Assembly (NCBI RefSeq): GCF_901709675.1
Contig: NC_051095.1
Coordinates: 14,027,456 to 14,091,455, forward strand
Source: Syngnathus acus
Lineage: Eukaryota; Chordata; Actinopteri; Syngnathiformes; Syngnathidae
Length of the DNA: 64,000 bases
Reading direction: 5' to 3'
Shown: piece by piece, positions 26,347-39,205 of the stretch
How the letters are laid out: every line of letters starts with the position of its first letter
How positions within the stretch are numbered: position 1 is the first letter of the stretch
Program-made: the position numbers and the translations under genes
The notes under the pieces: model-generated
Seen by the model: the letters and a program-made list of their open reading frames with translations, nothing else
Told to the model about the DNA's origin: nothing
Database searches by the model: none

Positions 26347-27242
26347 TATTGCTGACATAAATAGATACATACTGTAAATTCAATCAATTTGGCTTTTAGT
26401 TAGGCTTTTTGCTTTACTTTTTGTTATTTTGTTATAGTACTAAAAGGTGAAGTTTACAATACAATGGATGACAAATGAATTTTGAGTAAGCTCTCTCCAC
26501 CTTGGCAATTGTCAGGTGACATTATGGGCATTAGGTCTTGCCTGTCCAAGTGATCACGTGGGAAAATTAAAAACATATATCACAAACTTCCCTCCTGAAT
26601 GTTGTGTGAAATGCTACTGGAGCGATTGCCAGTGGTCGCCGACTCATAGTAAATAATAGGCTTTTGCACGTAGGGCTCAGTTTGGTTTTCTCACGCAGCT
26701 GAACTTGAATAATGCAAGGTGGGGGTGCTGAACTCTTGCTGTGTCAGGTAACGTATGAGGCTAGCTTGTTAGGAACCAAAAGTCCAGCATGCAAACGCAT
26801 AGCTTGCACAATTTAAGGGGAAAAGATCCCACTGAAAATCAAGGAAAAAGAGAGTATCTGTTCTTAGTCATTAACGTTTTAAGACAGGACATGTTCTAAA
26901 TATAGGGGTGTTTTAGATGTATGTATAAATCTTGTATTGATGATAAAAAGCTTGAAAAAACAATGTCACAAAATGTCAAAACTTTAAAACTTTAACAAGA
27001 TTCACCTTTGTTAATTTTTATATAATTCTAAAACGTACCATGACTCTTGATGACAAAACATAAATACAACCAAAATAATGTGATTATGTATGGTTCAGAT
27101 AGTGACACTGGAGTGGTATTGCTTTGAATGTAGGGACTTCTCCATCTGTTGTCATAATTGTATATAAAAGTGAAGAGAGTTAAAACTGGGTTATTAAGTC
27201 TTATCTCTATTGAGGTATTTTAGAGGTGTATTTCGGGCTATA
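26347..27242. other. Unique AT-rich DNA, no gene seen
   Basis: I identified no ORF, RNA gene or repeat of note. Confidence 0.4.
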
Positions 27243-27244
27243 TA

Positions 27245-27413
27245 CCGTAATTTTCGGAGTATAAGTCGCACCGGAGTATAAGTCGCACCAGCCATAAAAT
27301 GCCCAAAAAAGTGAAAAAAAAACATATATATGTATATAAGTCGCTCCTGAGTATAAGTCGCCCCCCCACCCAAACTATGAAAAAAACCGCGACTTATAGT
27401 CCGAAAATTACGG
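27245..27413. mobile_element. Palindromic MITE, TA-flanked (copy 1)
   Basis: A 169-bp non-autonomous element has long terminal inverted repeats: CCGTAATTTTCGGAGTATAA at the left and the complement of CCGTAATTTTCGGACTATAA at the right. It is flanked by TA on both sides (27243-27244 and 27414-27415). Inside, TATAAGTCGC-type phrases recur in both orientations, so most of the element can fold on itself. TA duplication fits Tc1/mariner-type transposition, but the family is not certain. Copy 2 at 49.6 kb is nearly identical in reverse orientation. Confidence 0.85.
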
Positions 27414-27415
27414 TA

Positions 27416-30400
27416 ATAAAATTTGACTTGAATATTGTTCTCAGTATATTGTTCTCTTTTTGTCATTTTGCACCATTTAACAATTTATGTTGAGAGAATG
27501 GTAAGCAGATTGATACTCTAATACGAGTAGAATCATACAACGTCATCAAAACGTTGTGATCTAAAGTTTTGTGATCCCTGAAAGGCCTGAAAATGAGTCC
27601 CACACTGGCATTGGTGAGGAGCATAAAGATGGGTACTCGTGATTGTTATGTCCAGGCTTAGTCTGTCCTCTAGTGGTTACAAGCAGAAAAACACAATCCT
27701 TGTCAGCAAATTACTTTCCCAAACAAAATGTGACTATATAACTCGTGACTACTATGCAGAAGCAGCACAAAGATAAACATTTATTTAAGTGGTTACATTT
27801 TGAATGAATACCAATTTGTACTGTCTGTGTTTGCAATGTGTAACATTGTGAATGAAAGTGAAACAGAAATTGTTTGCTTTTTTTTTATTGTATGTTTAGA
27901 AAATTAATTTCATGTAGAACTAGATGTAGAAGATGTTTAAAAACGGATGTTAACTTATCTCCTCTATCGCAGGTTCCAAGTTCACGGTGCCACGAATCTT
28001 TTTTGTACATTATTTTGGAGGAACGCTCCAGTACAGTATGTTTCCATTTATGACCACTAGATGAAAGCACGCTTATTTAGTTCAAGATGTGTAAATTTGA
28101 AAGATCAAAAATAAAACCAGTTCAGTTTTTCAACAAGCCTCGTTTTTGTTGAAAATTATTGAACGTTATCTACTGTAATTCTGCTTGTTAAGCCTGCAGA
28201 AAGAGATGGCTGGAGGTTCACTTTATTTCTACTTTGGGTATGATTATTGATTGTTAGTTTGGAAAACCTGTAATTGTTTGCTGAGAAAACAGAGCGATCT
28301 GTTTGCTGATGCACTGAACAATATTTTGGTCAAGTTAAAAAAAATATTTGTATGTTTTTATGAGTGTGTGTAAAGACCTTAAAAAACAAGTTCAATCAAT
28401 GCCATAGGGTATTTCTATATTGATTTATTTTAGATTTCATATACTGCATGGGTGGTCTGGAAGGTAACCGTGAATGAGTTTTACTGTGCTTTCCACACAG
28501 TCCCACTTTTTTATTATTTCATTATAACATGTGTGACTTTACTTTGAGCACAAAAGTGGAGAGGTTAGCTGCGCTTTGATTGCAGCACTCCCACTCCAGT
28601 GGAGTTGATTGGCGTTTCATTGGGTCCCGGGTCACTTATTGAGGTTAATCAACACTATTTGTCTCACAGGTAGGCTCCCTAATGACCGCCAACCAACTGC
28701 CACTGTTTACATTTTAATGATTTTGTTCCGACTCATTAATCTGGAGTCATTGTTTGTGTGAACGTGCACTATGAGTAACACTTCTGTGTTGTTTTTGCTA
28801 AGTCAAGGACGAATCTGCAAATAAATTCCCGCTAAATCAATTTTCACTGACATTTTGGTCCTTTAAAGTTGTAAAATGAACATAAGTTTGTACGATTGCT
28901 ACCAAATTTGATGCTAAATTGTAGAAAATTTGAGGTTTTGGTGCACGGCAGAGAGGTTTGATGATACACCTTCGATTAACCCTCTGTGAATAAAAGTTAA
29001 AAGGCATACAGTATTCAATTTACAACTGAGGTATTTGTCAGATTATTTTGTGAGGAAAAGCTGGTTGGAAAATGGATGGATAGATGGTCTATTAACTACT
29101 TTGTTCGGCCTCCTGTTTATTTTGGTGTACTGTCAACTGTCAACATCTGGATGGCGACACACTATTATGTTTGACACTGAATTTGAAAGAAGAATGAAGT
29201 CAGGAAGTATTTCAGCACAGCCTAGTTTTTGATGACTAAAGAATGTGAAATCCTTATCAGTCCTGTTTTTATGCCTACAAAAAGCGCCGGCTAATATTGT
29301 ATGTCATTGGGCATCAGTATTAATTAATTTAGGTTTGTTTAGCCAAAAATAACCATTCCTATTGTGTATTTGAGTAGGGTATTTCTATATTGAGGATTTC
29401 CTCTATTGCAGAGATAGTCTGGAACTTGACCGCCGTGATGGAGGAAGAAGTCTCTGTAACAGTGACACAAATGTAGCACAGCACATTTAAATTCAGAGAC
29501 AACTTTGTGGTAAACGTTTTCTGGGTTTCAAAGCAATGTGCAATATCGCTTGAAAAGAAAACCTCAAATTTTCTTCACAAAAATCCAATTTCTTGCTTTG
29601 GTGAATTTTAAACAATTATCTACAATATTTATTTGCAAACTTGTTCCAGTTGTAATAGGCAAATGGTTCAATTTGGTGTTCACCAGGCATGGATGAGTTT
29701 TACCACAGGATGGCAACACTGTACAACGAATAAACATAATCTGCCTTTATTGCCTGACCTTCAGTTCTGCACTCAGACTGAAGAATGTAATTTTTCTAAG
29801 GCTCTATTAGTGCTCAGCCAGTTATATGAGGAGGAAACTTTTTGAAAGGATATTTAATTTAGCAAGAATTCTCAAAGCCAAACATCGGGCGTCCTTCTTG
29901 GCACCTGCCTGACACAATTTTAGCAAATTTTATACTAAACAAACTTTGGAGCGGAATAACAAACATGGCCTCATCGCTGAGATCAAGCGCTAATGGTGCC
30001 CAACACGTAACAGCCAGTATATTCAAGGTTACCGCGGCAGCCATTAGTGGTGCAAAATGATAAAAGCGCTGGGTGGCAGACAGATGAGGAAATGATAAGA
30101 ATTGCTGAAAGAAAATTAAACAAAAGGCTTATGTCCTTGCTTTGGTACCCCTCAAAATTTACACGAACCTTGACCTGACAAACAGCTTCATCTTTGACAA
30201 AAAAAATGTCTGACATTTTCTATCGAACATGCTTAAAGGACACTTGATTTATGTTTATTTATTCAAAACATAAAGCAATAACAATGAACATGTACTGGCT
30301 TGATCTTAAAGTGGAAGTCAACCGATTTCCTGACTTCCTATTTAATCTAAAATTGCCATCATTACTTAACAGTGGTTTTTTAACTTTAGTCCACCAAGTA

Positions 30401-30715
30401 TTATTCAAAAAAAATATGTTCAAAACATGGCATTTTCTCATTTAAGGGAGTCGCCATTTTTAATCTCGAGGCACAAGAAGATTTTCAAGCGCATTCTGCA
30501 ATCGACGCACTTTCCTCAGCTGTACGGGCATTCCGTTTTTCATCCCCCTGAGACTGATGAATTATGTTTAACACTCATTCCAGAAATGTAATGTCAAGCA
30601 GAATACCGCGTTTGTACTGGTGATTAGACAAGTGTATTCTTAAAAAGAATTCCTTTGGGTTGACTTCAGCTTTAATTATTTCAGCTGTCTTAGAGATGGC
30701 ATGATTTTCTTACAT
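27416..30715. other. Unique DNA; possible regulatory island at 28.55-28.76 kb
   Basis: I see no gene. The island contains GAGGTTAATCAACAC, ATTTTAATGATT and CTCATTAATCTGG within about 150 bp, again a homeodomain-type cluster. The other ORFs are short and unremarkable. Confidence 0.25.
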
Positions 30716-30717
30716 GT

Positions 30718-30890
30718 ACATAGGTGTGAGTGAGAGTGCAAATGGTTTTCCATCTCTGTGTGCCCTGCGATTGGCTGGCAACCAGTTCAGGGTGTCCCCC
30801 GCCTACTGCCCGAAGACGGCTGGGATAGGCTCCAGCACGCCCGCGACCCCCGTGGGGACAAGCAGTACAGATGATGGATGGATGGATAAT
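30718..30890 (+). mobile_element. V-SINE, 5'-truncated, 3' half
   Basis: The copy starts within the V-SINE at AGGTGTGAGTGAGAGTGC and runs through GATTGGCTGGCAACCAGTTC and GGGATAGGCTCCAGCACGCC to a short (GATG)n tail. It is close in sequence to the 1.4 kb copy, with its head and core lost. Confidence 0.85.
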
Positions 30891-31720
30891 ATTTTTATAA
30901 CATAATTGTATTCTGTAGAAATTATTGCGTTCTAATCACAACTGCATATTTTCTCTTGTAATGTATTAATTGTATTTAATTGCAATTTTTTTTATTGTTG
31001 TTAATCACTTTTTTTTTTAGTTTCAGAAAAAGTATCTCAGTGGAAAAGGACACATCTTGATTTCTTTTTTTTTTTTTTTTAAATCCATCAGTGAGTTATG
31101 AAGATGCAGGTAAGCATATTATGTTACCTTCAAACTGTGCCAGACAAGCTATCATCATTAAGTTTAAGCACCTTGACTGCTAACTCATAAAAAGAAGAAG
31201 TTGGAGAAAAAAGTCAAGTTTTAATACGCAACACACACAAATTGCCTCATGGTCGGCGGTGAACAGAGCGTAGGCCTATTTCAAGGACAAATGCAGAAAG
31301 AGAGTTCTATCAAAAATTTGAATTAACGTCTGCGTTATTATGTATGCAGAGTGTTTCACCCTTGGTTGGCCAAACTGGAAATAATCAAGAGCTAGCCAAA
31401 ATACTGGCAGGTGGATTCAAAGCCATTATGTTCCTCAAGTGTGTACATGTACCAACATTCCTCCTGAGACAATTGCAAGAACCACAGTGTGATTAGCTTG
31501 TCATCTTCAGGCAAATGAAAACATGTCACATCATAATAAGCATCCTTATCAAATGAAGATGTCGGGGTTTAATAAGCCTTTGCCAAGTGGTCGAAGAATG
31601 TGGAGTGCATGTGAAAAGAGACACGGCTACGAATCAATCGACTATTAGTAATATGTGAGAACACATGACAGCCAGATCTGAGATACAAACCCTGGAACGC
31701 AGGAATTGCAGGTCAGTGAT
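30891..31720. other. Unique AT-rich DNA, no gene seen
   Basis: Two poly-T stretches occur near 31010 and 31065-31080. I see nothing else I can support. Confidence 0.4.
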
Positions 31721-31722
31721 GC

Positions 31723-31723
<1 letters not shown>

Positions 31724-31793
<70 letters not shown>

Positions 31794-31813
31794 GTGCGTG
31801 CGTGCGTGCGTGC

Positions 31814-31878
<65 letters not shown>

Positions 31879-31897
31879 TGTGTGCGTGCGTGCGTGG
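31724..31897. repeat. Long compound (TG)n/(TGCG)n microsatellite
   Basis: About 174 bp of alternating purine-pyrimidine sequence: TG runs separated by TGCG tetramer blocks near 31788-31815 and 31859-31897. The long Cys/Val and His/Thr ORFs across it are artefacts. Confidence 0.95.
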
Positions 31898-33760
31898 TAC
31901 GCATCCATCCAGGTTTTCTTTGTGAGCGTGCTGTTTTATTTTTAAGTCCTTATTTCTGCCGGTAAAGCTGCCATATTTTAATTTATTATTTCTGCCATAA
32001 AGTTGGCTTTCACTTTGAGCTACAGCCCTGCTTCTTGGTATTATTGTACAGTAATAATAAGTCAAGTCAAATTATTGCATACAACCTCAACTTGATTGTA
32101 ATAACTGGGTAATCGTGATATTGTGGATGTTGCTATTGCAAAGTTTTACGCTTGTTTCATCTTCATTTCAGTTCATTTCAAATGTTTCATCATGCGTCTC
32201 AATCGGATGTGTTTAGCATATAAATTGGACAAACAGATTTTCCCCAATGGATACCTGATGTCATTGGTGTTTTAGATGTGTAATAAGCTGTCCAAAGTCC
32301 CTCTGTTGTCGTCTCCCATCTCGTCCTTTTGTTACTCCAATTGCCTTCTCGGAAACAAGGATGTGGGGATGGTGGTAATGCCCCTCAGTTTAAGCCTTAA
32401 TGAAAGCTTTGCTTCGCCACTCGAAATGTGTTCCTTCACATCAGCATTGCTGAAACTGGAGATGCTGCAATGAGCTCCCCTCCTGTGAGCCCAACCCGCC
32501 CACCCAAATGATGCCTGTCTCTGCGCTCATCAAGGTGGCGTTGAGGTGCCTCGGTGTGGTGATTTGAGGAGGCTGGAGAGTTGAAGTGATTTCTTCTTGC
32601 TTGGTTTAATGTTCTGACTTGACAAATCTGACCATTGTCATTTCCCCTTCAAAGCCTTTGCAGTGGATTTGAAGAAAAGCCAAAGGAGTGTGGTTAACTA
32701 CCGTCAAGGAGAAGAGCTGCAATTGCACAGCTATTTCACAACAAGGACCCCTACCATGTGCCCCAAAGCGGTGTGAGTAAGTGTCAGTAAGCGTCCTACT
32801 GGGTAAGAAGTGACAATGGCAGCAGTAAAGCATTTTGTGGCAAGACAAAATGGGGAAGAAGCCCAGAATGTGCAAGATGTGCACAAAAGTATGCCGGTGC
32901 TGACCGCACACTTAGACACGCAGACAAAAGTGTTGTTGCTGTTGCTCTGCCATTAAAGCATTTTGCCTTTTTCTTAAATATAAACTTAACAATATAATTA
33001 TACGGTACAATGTAATGCAACGTGCTGGCTTACGCAATGCACGTCTACGGCAAAATCAACATTGTTAGCTAATTTAATATAGCCTACCACTACTGCTGGT
33101 TAGAACAAATTGTAATGCACTTTCAATTATTTTACTGTACAAATGGTACGGATGCAAACACGCAATATTCACAGCATAACCATTCGCACGCTGCCTATGG
33201 CAATGTATATCTAACTCAACATGAAGACTGGCTGATGGTTAACAATTCAACAGTCAGCCACCTCTATTCTGAGCCAACATGGCCAACGTTACTCTTTCAT
33301 TCTCTGACATTGTCAATCAACAAGATAGGAACCACCATTTAAAGCGCCACGCATTCAAAGCCACAGTTAACACAGCTATTGTGTCGAATATCACACTGAG
33401 TGACCTCTGTTTAATAAAAAATTAAAAATGAATTCAGAAATTTTTCCTCGACTACAATGGACCTCCATACACTTTTTTTCAATATATTTTTTTCAATACT
33501 TGTGAACAAAATGTTTTCTGTGTGTTTTGTTTATTTGGAAGGAGGACTGTGTTGGTTTGCTTTCGTGTATATCGGAAGCCACTTTTGGTTCAAGGACAAT
33601 GGCAGAAGATGATGGAACTGAAACGTTTTGTTATTTTGATGCTGTTGTCACTCAAACAGCAAAACTGAAACAACTTATCTGTCACTGGCCAGGTTCTATA
33701 GATAATTTCTCTCTAATTTCCTTCATATTCACAGTGAAGTATTTATCGTAGTTTTTATTA
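31898..33760. other. Unique DNA, no gene established
   Basis: A balanced-composition stretch at about 32270-32590 follows an acceptor-like GGTGTTTTAG and holds a 65-codon plus ORF, but no domain or donor supports an exon. The remainder is AT-rich with no recognised repeats. Confidence 0.25.
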
Positions 33761-34511
33761 GTCAAAGTCAAAGTCAAAGTCAAAGTCAAAGTCAGCTTTA
33801 TTGTCAATCCCTTCATATGTCAAGACACACAAAGAAACCGAAATTCCGTTTCCTCCATCCCACGGTGACGAGACATACAAGTAGGCGACACAAAACAAAA
33901 ACAAGAAGAAATAAATAATAAATAAAATAAAACGAGCGATGAATAAAAACAGACCAATAACCCATTGAATATGAGGGGCAAAACCAAGCCAGTGAGCATA
34001 CAGCAAGAACAGGACGCTACGCTGAAAGGGGGAGCGAGTTCAGGATCCTAACAGCCTGGAGTACGAAGCTGTTGGAAAGTCTGGTGGTGCGGGAGCGCAG
34101 GCTCCTGTACCGCCTCCCAGAGGGCAGAAGTTCAAACAAAGAGTGAGCGGGGTGACTCACATCACTCACAATCTTGGTCGCCTTGCGAGTGAGATGGGAG
34201 GTGTAAATGTCCTTCAAGGAGGGGAGAGAAGCACCAATAGTCTTACTAGCCGTTTTCACAATGCGCTGCAGGGCCTTCAAGTCTTGGTCAGTGCAGCTGC
34301 CACCCCAGACAGCAATACAGCTGGAGAGGACGCTCTCAATGGTGCCGCGGTAAAAAGTAGTCATGACGGCCGGAGGAGTCCCCGCTCGCCTGAGTTTCCG
34401 AAGGAAGTACAGGCGGCGCTGGGCCTTCTTCGCCAGCGACGCGGTGTTGGTGGACCAGGAGAGATCCTCACTGATGTGCACCCCCAGGAACCTGGCGCTG
34501 CTCACTCTGCT
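33761..34511 (-). mobile_element. L2-type LINE 3' end (copy A), 5'-truncated
   Basis: On the minus strand this encodes the C-terminal end of an L2/CR1-type reverse transcriptase ORF: SSARFLGVHISEDLSWSTN, KKAQRRLYFLRKLRRAG, TFYRGTIESVLSSCIAVW and LFELLPSGRRYRS, with the stop near 34017. The catalytic palm (FADD) is absent. A 3'UTR of about 250 bp follows, including AAACGGAATTTCGGTTTC and ATTGACAATAAAGCTGACTT, ending in a (GACTTT)n tail that reads GTCAAA at 33761-33794 on the plus strand. It is nearly identical to copy B at 37.2-38.0 kb, so both are recent. Homology stops at about 34511, the truncation point. Confidence 0.85.
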
Positions 34512-34512
34512 G

Positions 34513-37158
34513 AAATTTCTGGAGAAAATCCGAATAACAAATGCATGAGCTCAGATTGTATGTGTATTTTGGATGCGCGCTCTCTCCTGATGCGGTATAA
34601 ACTTTTGACCTTGTAGGGCAGCGCGATTTGATGGTAAATGGTTGTCATTTGCTGCGCCACGCCTCATGAAGCCGCCCTCTTTTATTACCACTCGTGTTTA
34701 TGCCCCCACTGATCACAACATTGCAGCAGTGCTTGACGAATTTAATGGCCTCAGGCGCATTAACAAAAACATTGTGGATTTCATGGATGATTATTGTACG
34801 CTTTTTCAAAGCGAGGCCGTTTTTCGTTGTCAGATTGAACTGGGCGAGCAAAACCGGGGTCGTACTTCTCAGTGCTTCACATGTCCTCTGAGATCAGCAC
34901 TGTCTGGCCGCCGTGTTCCCGTTCCATCGTAAGAACAAATACAGTAGCCCACAGCAGTTCTACTGGTCCGTGCTGATAAGCTTACATTGAATTGTATGGT
35001 TGTATGCCCACAGGAAATGCCACCAATCAGGTTAGAGGTCTGATAGTGTTGATATGAAAAGAGCATTGGAAGGAAACACAATGGTGGTTCAGTCTCTGTG
35101 ATCATTTGTAGGTTTGGCACTCTAGCCACTTTCCACACCCAAAAGTCAGCTGAATGCATAAGGAGAGATTGTTATTGTCCTTAAATTTACATAGTGCGAT
35201 CAACCATTTCCACCCTCATCATCTGAAAAGAACAAGGGAAATTAAAGTCAGGCAGCCAAACAAAGGCCTGACTCTGGAGGTGTCTATGTAATGTCTATCG
35301 TGAATTGTGTGGACTTTATCCATTTTCAACCACAGAAAAGATTCTAATGGCCAATACTTCCTTTACCAGCATGATTTGAATTTAAATCTTGAAATCTCCC
35401 CCCTTTGCAACAATCGGCTAGACATTTTAAGGATGTTTTCCCTTGCATTGTATCGACAGTTAACACAAATGTTCCTCTCTCGACATTCCACTTCATGGCC
35501 CCCTTTTTGTAATCCTGCGGCTTATTTTCAGATGTTCATGCTAATCGTGCTCCACATATACAAGTCTTTAAGCAGCATTGTTATCAAATCCCGTACTCAG
35601 TTCAAAAATACATTATAAACTGATGTTTCAATCTGCATATTTAAGAAAAGTAATAATTGAATGACCACTGAAGCCTCATGCCTTTTGGGGGTGCATGAAA
35701 TTTGATGCTGCATGTTATAAAAAGTGTCATACATCAAAGAAAATTATTACAGAAAATTATAGTTTAGAAAATTTCGTTTTTTTTATAGTTTCTATTTGAT
35801 TTTGGAAAAGTTAAACATGAAAAAGATTTCTCTGTCAACAGGGTCCCTCAAGCCGGTAGTTAAGATTTGCGATGGCATTATCCATTGTGTTTGTCCTCTG
35901 TAAATCCAAGGTAGACCTATTAGGGCTTCCCACTGGGAAAAAAATCCTCTCGTGCTTCCTGTCCTGAAGCTGCCCTCTTCCTCTCTGGGGACAAAGCCAC
36001 AACCTGCTGCTTCTTCAGGCGCTCAACTGCAGAGGTGGAGTCGCTTCGTTTGAACATCTAAAAATAGAAACCCAATATCACCCCTAATCTTGCTGAATTT
36101 CTCACAACATGGGCAAATTGCTGTCCAGAACCAGCTAACAAAGTAATTCCAGATGTCATGTCATGGAAAAGTGTTTCAGTGTGCTTTTCACCTTGAATTG
36201 AAAGTCGTTATTTGGAGAAAGTAGCAGCAGTACATTGACAATGGAATAATTTGTCTGTTTATGCACTTGGCAGGTAATCGCTCATGAACTTCCTACTTCA
36301 AATATAAAGCATGAAGTGAACATCTCTGGTGAAAGTAATCATTTTGACATGCAGACGGTGCATTTGTGACATGCTAAAATGATGTGACAGAATCGTCAGC
36401 AGCTGCCTCCATTAAATGAAGACATCAGCATCGTCTCATGACTACAAAACATTTGTACCTCCACAGAATTTCTGGTTTGAAGAGTTAGGAAGTGGACATA
36501 GTGTTGCCAGAGTGGTGGCAGAGTTCTAATTACGACATCGAATCCTGTTGAAGGTGTTGACAAACTCCCATATTCTCCCTCCTCCAGTTAATTCCTTGCC
36601 AGATGTCCAGTAGCCGAGTGCCCGGCTGCTCAACCGGATCGAGACACCCTAGGGGGCCAGTTTGCAGGTGGAGCAACCTGGGCAGTAATTTGTTGAACAT
36701 GCTGTTGACTGAGAGCAATGCCAGACACTCCTGCTCGTCTGTTAGACCACATGCCGAAGTACATCAGAGGTAGTGTGTATTCTGTCACTAGATTGTTACA
36801 GGATCATGAAAAATTCTATTGCCATCATTTTGAGAGAGATTCTTTTTTACAGGAGTTCACCAACCACAATTTTAACAACAGCAGTGAGTGCCATTGCCGT
36901 TATCCACTTAAAACAAATGAAAAACTATAGATTCCAGTTTATAGCTGCCTCTCAGACATTAAAGAGTTAATTGCTGATGAACTCATTTGAAATATTTTCC
37001 GAACCAAAACAGGAGCACATCCAGAAATTCCTTAAAGATGGTGATGTTGAGTCTTATTGGATGTTCTAAACAATTTCTTTGTGCAGTACTCAAGATGATC
37101 TTGTACGATGTGGTGGTTAAGTATTGATTAGTATTAGACTCCTGACATGTAATTATTT
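34513..37158. other. Unique DNA; balanced-composition island at 34.63-34.93 kb
   Basis: The island directly beside LINE copy A is richer in CpG than its surroundings and has open frames on both strands (96 codons plus, 68 codons minus). I recognise no protein domain, so a conserved non-coding element is as likely as an exon. The rest is AT-rich with no assigned feature. Confidence 0.25.
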
Positions 37159-37159
37159 T

Positions 37160-37990
37160 CAAAGTCAAAGTCAAAGTCAGCTTTATTGTCAATCCCTTCA
37201 TATGTCAAGACACACAAAGAAACCGAAATTCCGTTTCCTCCATCCCACGGTGACGAGACATAAAAGTAGGCGACACAAAACAAAAACAAGAAGGCACAAA
37301 CCATAAATAATAAATAATAAATAATAAATAAAATAAAATGAGCGATGAATAAATAATAGACCAATAACCCATTAAATAAGAGGGGCAAAACCGAGCCAGT
37401 GTGCATACAGCAGACAGCAAGAACAGGACGCTACGCTGAAAGGGGGAGCGAGTTCAGGATCCTAACAGCCTGGAGTACGAAGCTGTTGGAGAGTCTGGTG
37501 GTGCGGGAGCGCAGGCTCCTGTACCGCCTCCCAGAGGGCAGAAGTTCAAACAAAGAGTGAGCGGGGTGACTCACATCACTCACAATCTTGGTCGCCTTGC
37601 GGGTGAGATGGGAGGTGTAAATGTCCTTCAAGGAGGGGAGAGCAGCACCAATAGTCTTACTAGCCGTTTTCACTATGCGCTGCAGGGCCTTCAAGTCGTA
37701 GTCAGTGCAGCTGCCACCCCAGACAGCAATACAGCTGGAGAGGACGCTCTCAATGGTGCCGCGGTAAAAAGTAGTCATGACGGCCGGAGGAGCCCCCGCT
37801 CGCCTGAGTTTCCGAAGGAAGTACAGGCGGCGCTGGGCCTTCTTCGCCAGCGATGCGGTGTTGGTGGACCAGGAGAGATCCTCACTGATGTGCACCCCCA
37901 GGAACCTGGCGCTGCTCACTCTCTCCACCACAGCACCGTCGATGGTCAGCGGCAGGTGTTGGGCGTGACCCTTCCGGAACTTAACTTTAA
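37160..37990 (-). mobile_element. L2-type LINE 3' end (copy B), 5'-truncated
   Basis: This has the same layout as copy A: minus-strand C-terminal reverse transcriptase region, 3'UTR with the AATAAA-like ACAATAAAGC, and a GACTTT tail (GTCAAA on the plus strand at about 37160-37177). It reaches about 70 bp further 5' than A, adding VKFRKGHAQHLPLTIDG and AVVERVSSARFLG. From inspection, A and B differ at only a few positions per hundred. It contains no catalytic core, so it cannot act alone. Confidence 0.85.
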
Positions 37991-39005
37991 CTTGAAAATT
38001 ATTATGCAATCTGGTATGCGTTTAAGTTTAGGTTTGGCCTATTCAGCTTCAGTTCTTGCTGTTTTGCCATATTTCTGTCATATTTTGCTTCAAACTCCAG
38101 TTTTGCTTGACAAACAGTCCATGCCTCCTCACATCTGCAGAGGAGTAAATGCTGTAACCACACCAATATTTGCTGAAATATGGAATGAGAAAAATGTCTT
38201 TGAAAATAGTACATTTGTAAGCCTGTGAGGAGCAGATTTTTCTGCCACCGCTGCTGCTGAAAACATTTCATATTTCATCTTGATTCACCCCCCACACACA
38301 CACACACACATTTCATCTTAAAATTGGGGGGCTGCTTGATCATGATTTAATATTGCAGCCAGAAGGTTGGTTGGATTGATTGCTTGCGCCTGCACGTGCA
38401 CAACGTTTTGCCACATTTAAACAGAAAATACTGTTTTTCTATTTGGCGATGACTTAAAATCTATATAGAGAGAGGCTTTATGGCTATGGTGAGAAGTCAT
38501 TTGAAAAATAAGGTTGGGAATCACTGGCTTAGAATTATAAAGTAGCTTCTTTCAAGGGACCCAAGCACGCTTAACAATAACTCATGGCAATTTTTAAAAT
38601 ATTGAGCATGGTAGAAGCACCACGTTAGCAGAGGAGAGGCTAGCACCATAGGCAACTGCCTACCTATTGAGCTAGAAGCAGATAGCAAGCAGGCTTGATT
38701 GCAAACAACAGCATGATAGAAGACGCAGTTGAAGTCCGACAGTCAGGCGAGGCTCCTTGTGCGGCAGATACTGGCGAAAGGATGGTAAACAGAATTGCCA
38801 TTGGCAGTGGGGGAAGTTAACGGCCCATTTTCATTCAAACCTGATGCTATTTTCAGGTCAATTTAAATTTAAGAACATGAACAAATAATCAACACAGTAT
38901 ACATGAGCGTCATAGTATAGCTGTATTTTTCTTTCTTTCTTCCCATATACTTTTAAGTATTAGATGAATGACAGAGGGGAAGTCAATAAGATAAGTCAAT
39001 AATGG
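37991..39005. other. Unique DNA, no gene seen; short CA repeat
   Basis: A (CA)n run lies at 38293-38310. I see no exon-like ORF or transposon signature. Confidence 0.4.
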
Positions 39006-39006
39006 C

Positions 39007-39044
39007 AAACAAACAAACAAACAAACAAACAAACAAACAAACAA
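39007..39044. repeat. (AAAC)n microsatellite
   Basis: A perfect CAAA/AAAC tetranucleotide run. Confidence 0.95.
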
Positions 39045-39192
39045 GCCATGCTTCTCCCTGTTGCTTGGTGCAGTCATTTTTATAGTGAGTGGGTTGTTTG
39101 TATTGATTTACACTCTTGTTTTTCTCTCTGCAGAACGACCAATTCTGACATCTATCTCTCGGATGAGCATTGAGGACATGGTGCAGTATCAG

Positions 39193-39205
39193 TGTAATAC
39201 ATATT
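39193..39205 (+). repeat. Target site duplication of V-SINE, left
   Basis: TGTAATACATATT here is repeated exactly at 39534-39546, on the other side of the SINE. Confidence 0.9.

Noticed and set aside
26039-26377. 112-codon ORF ending in Ser/Leu and Thr/His/Ser repeats
   Set aside because: The second half is the CT/CACT microsatellite, and the first half has no recognised domain.
31634-32065. His/Thr- and Cys/Val-rich ORFs up to 143 codons
   Set aside because: Artefacts of the TG/TGCG microsatellite.
37557-38228. 223-codon plus-strand ORF
   Set aside because: Antisense of the L2-type reverse transcriptase C terminus; the minus frame is the real one.
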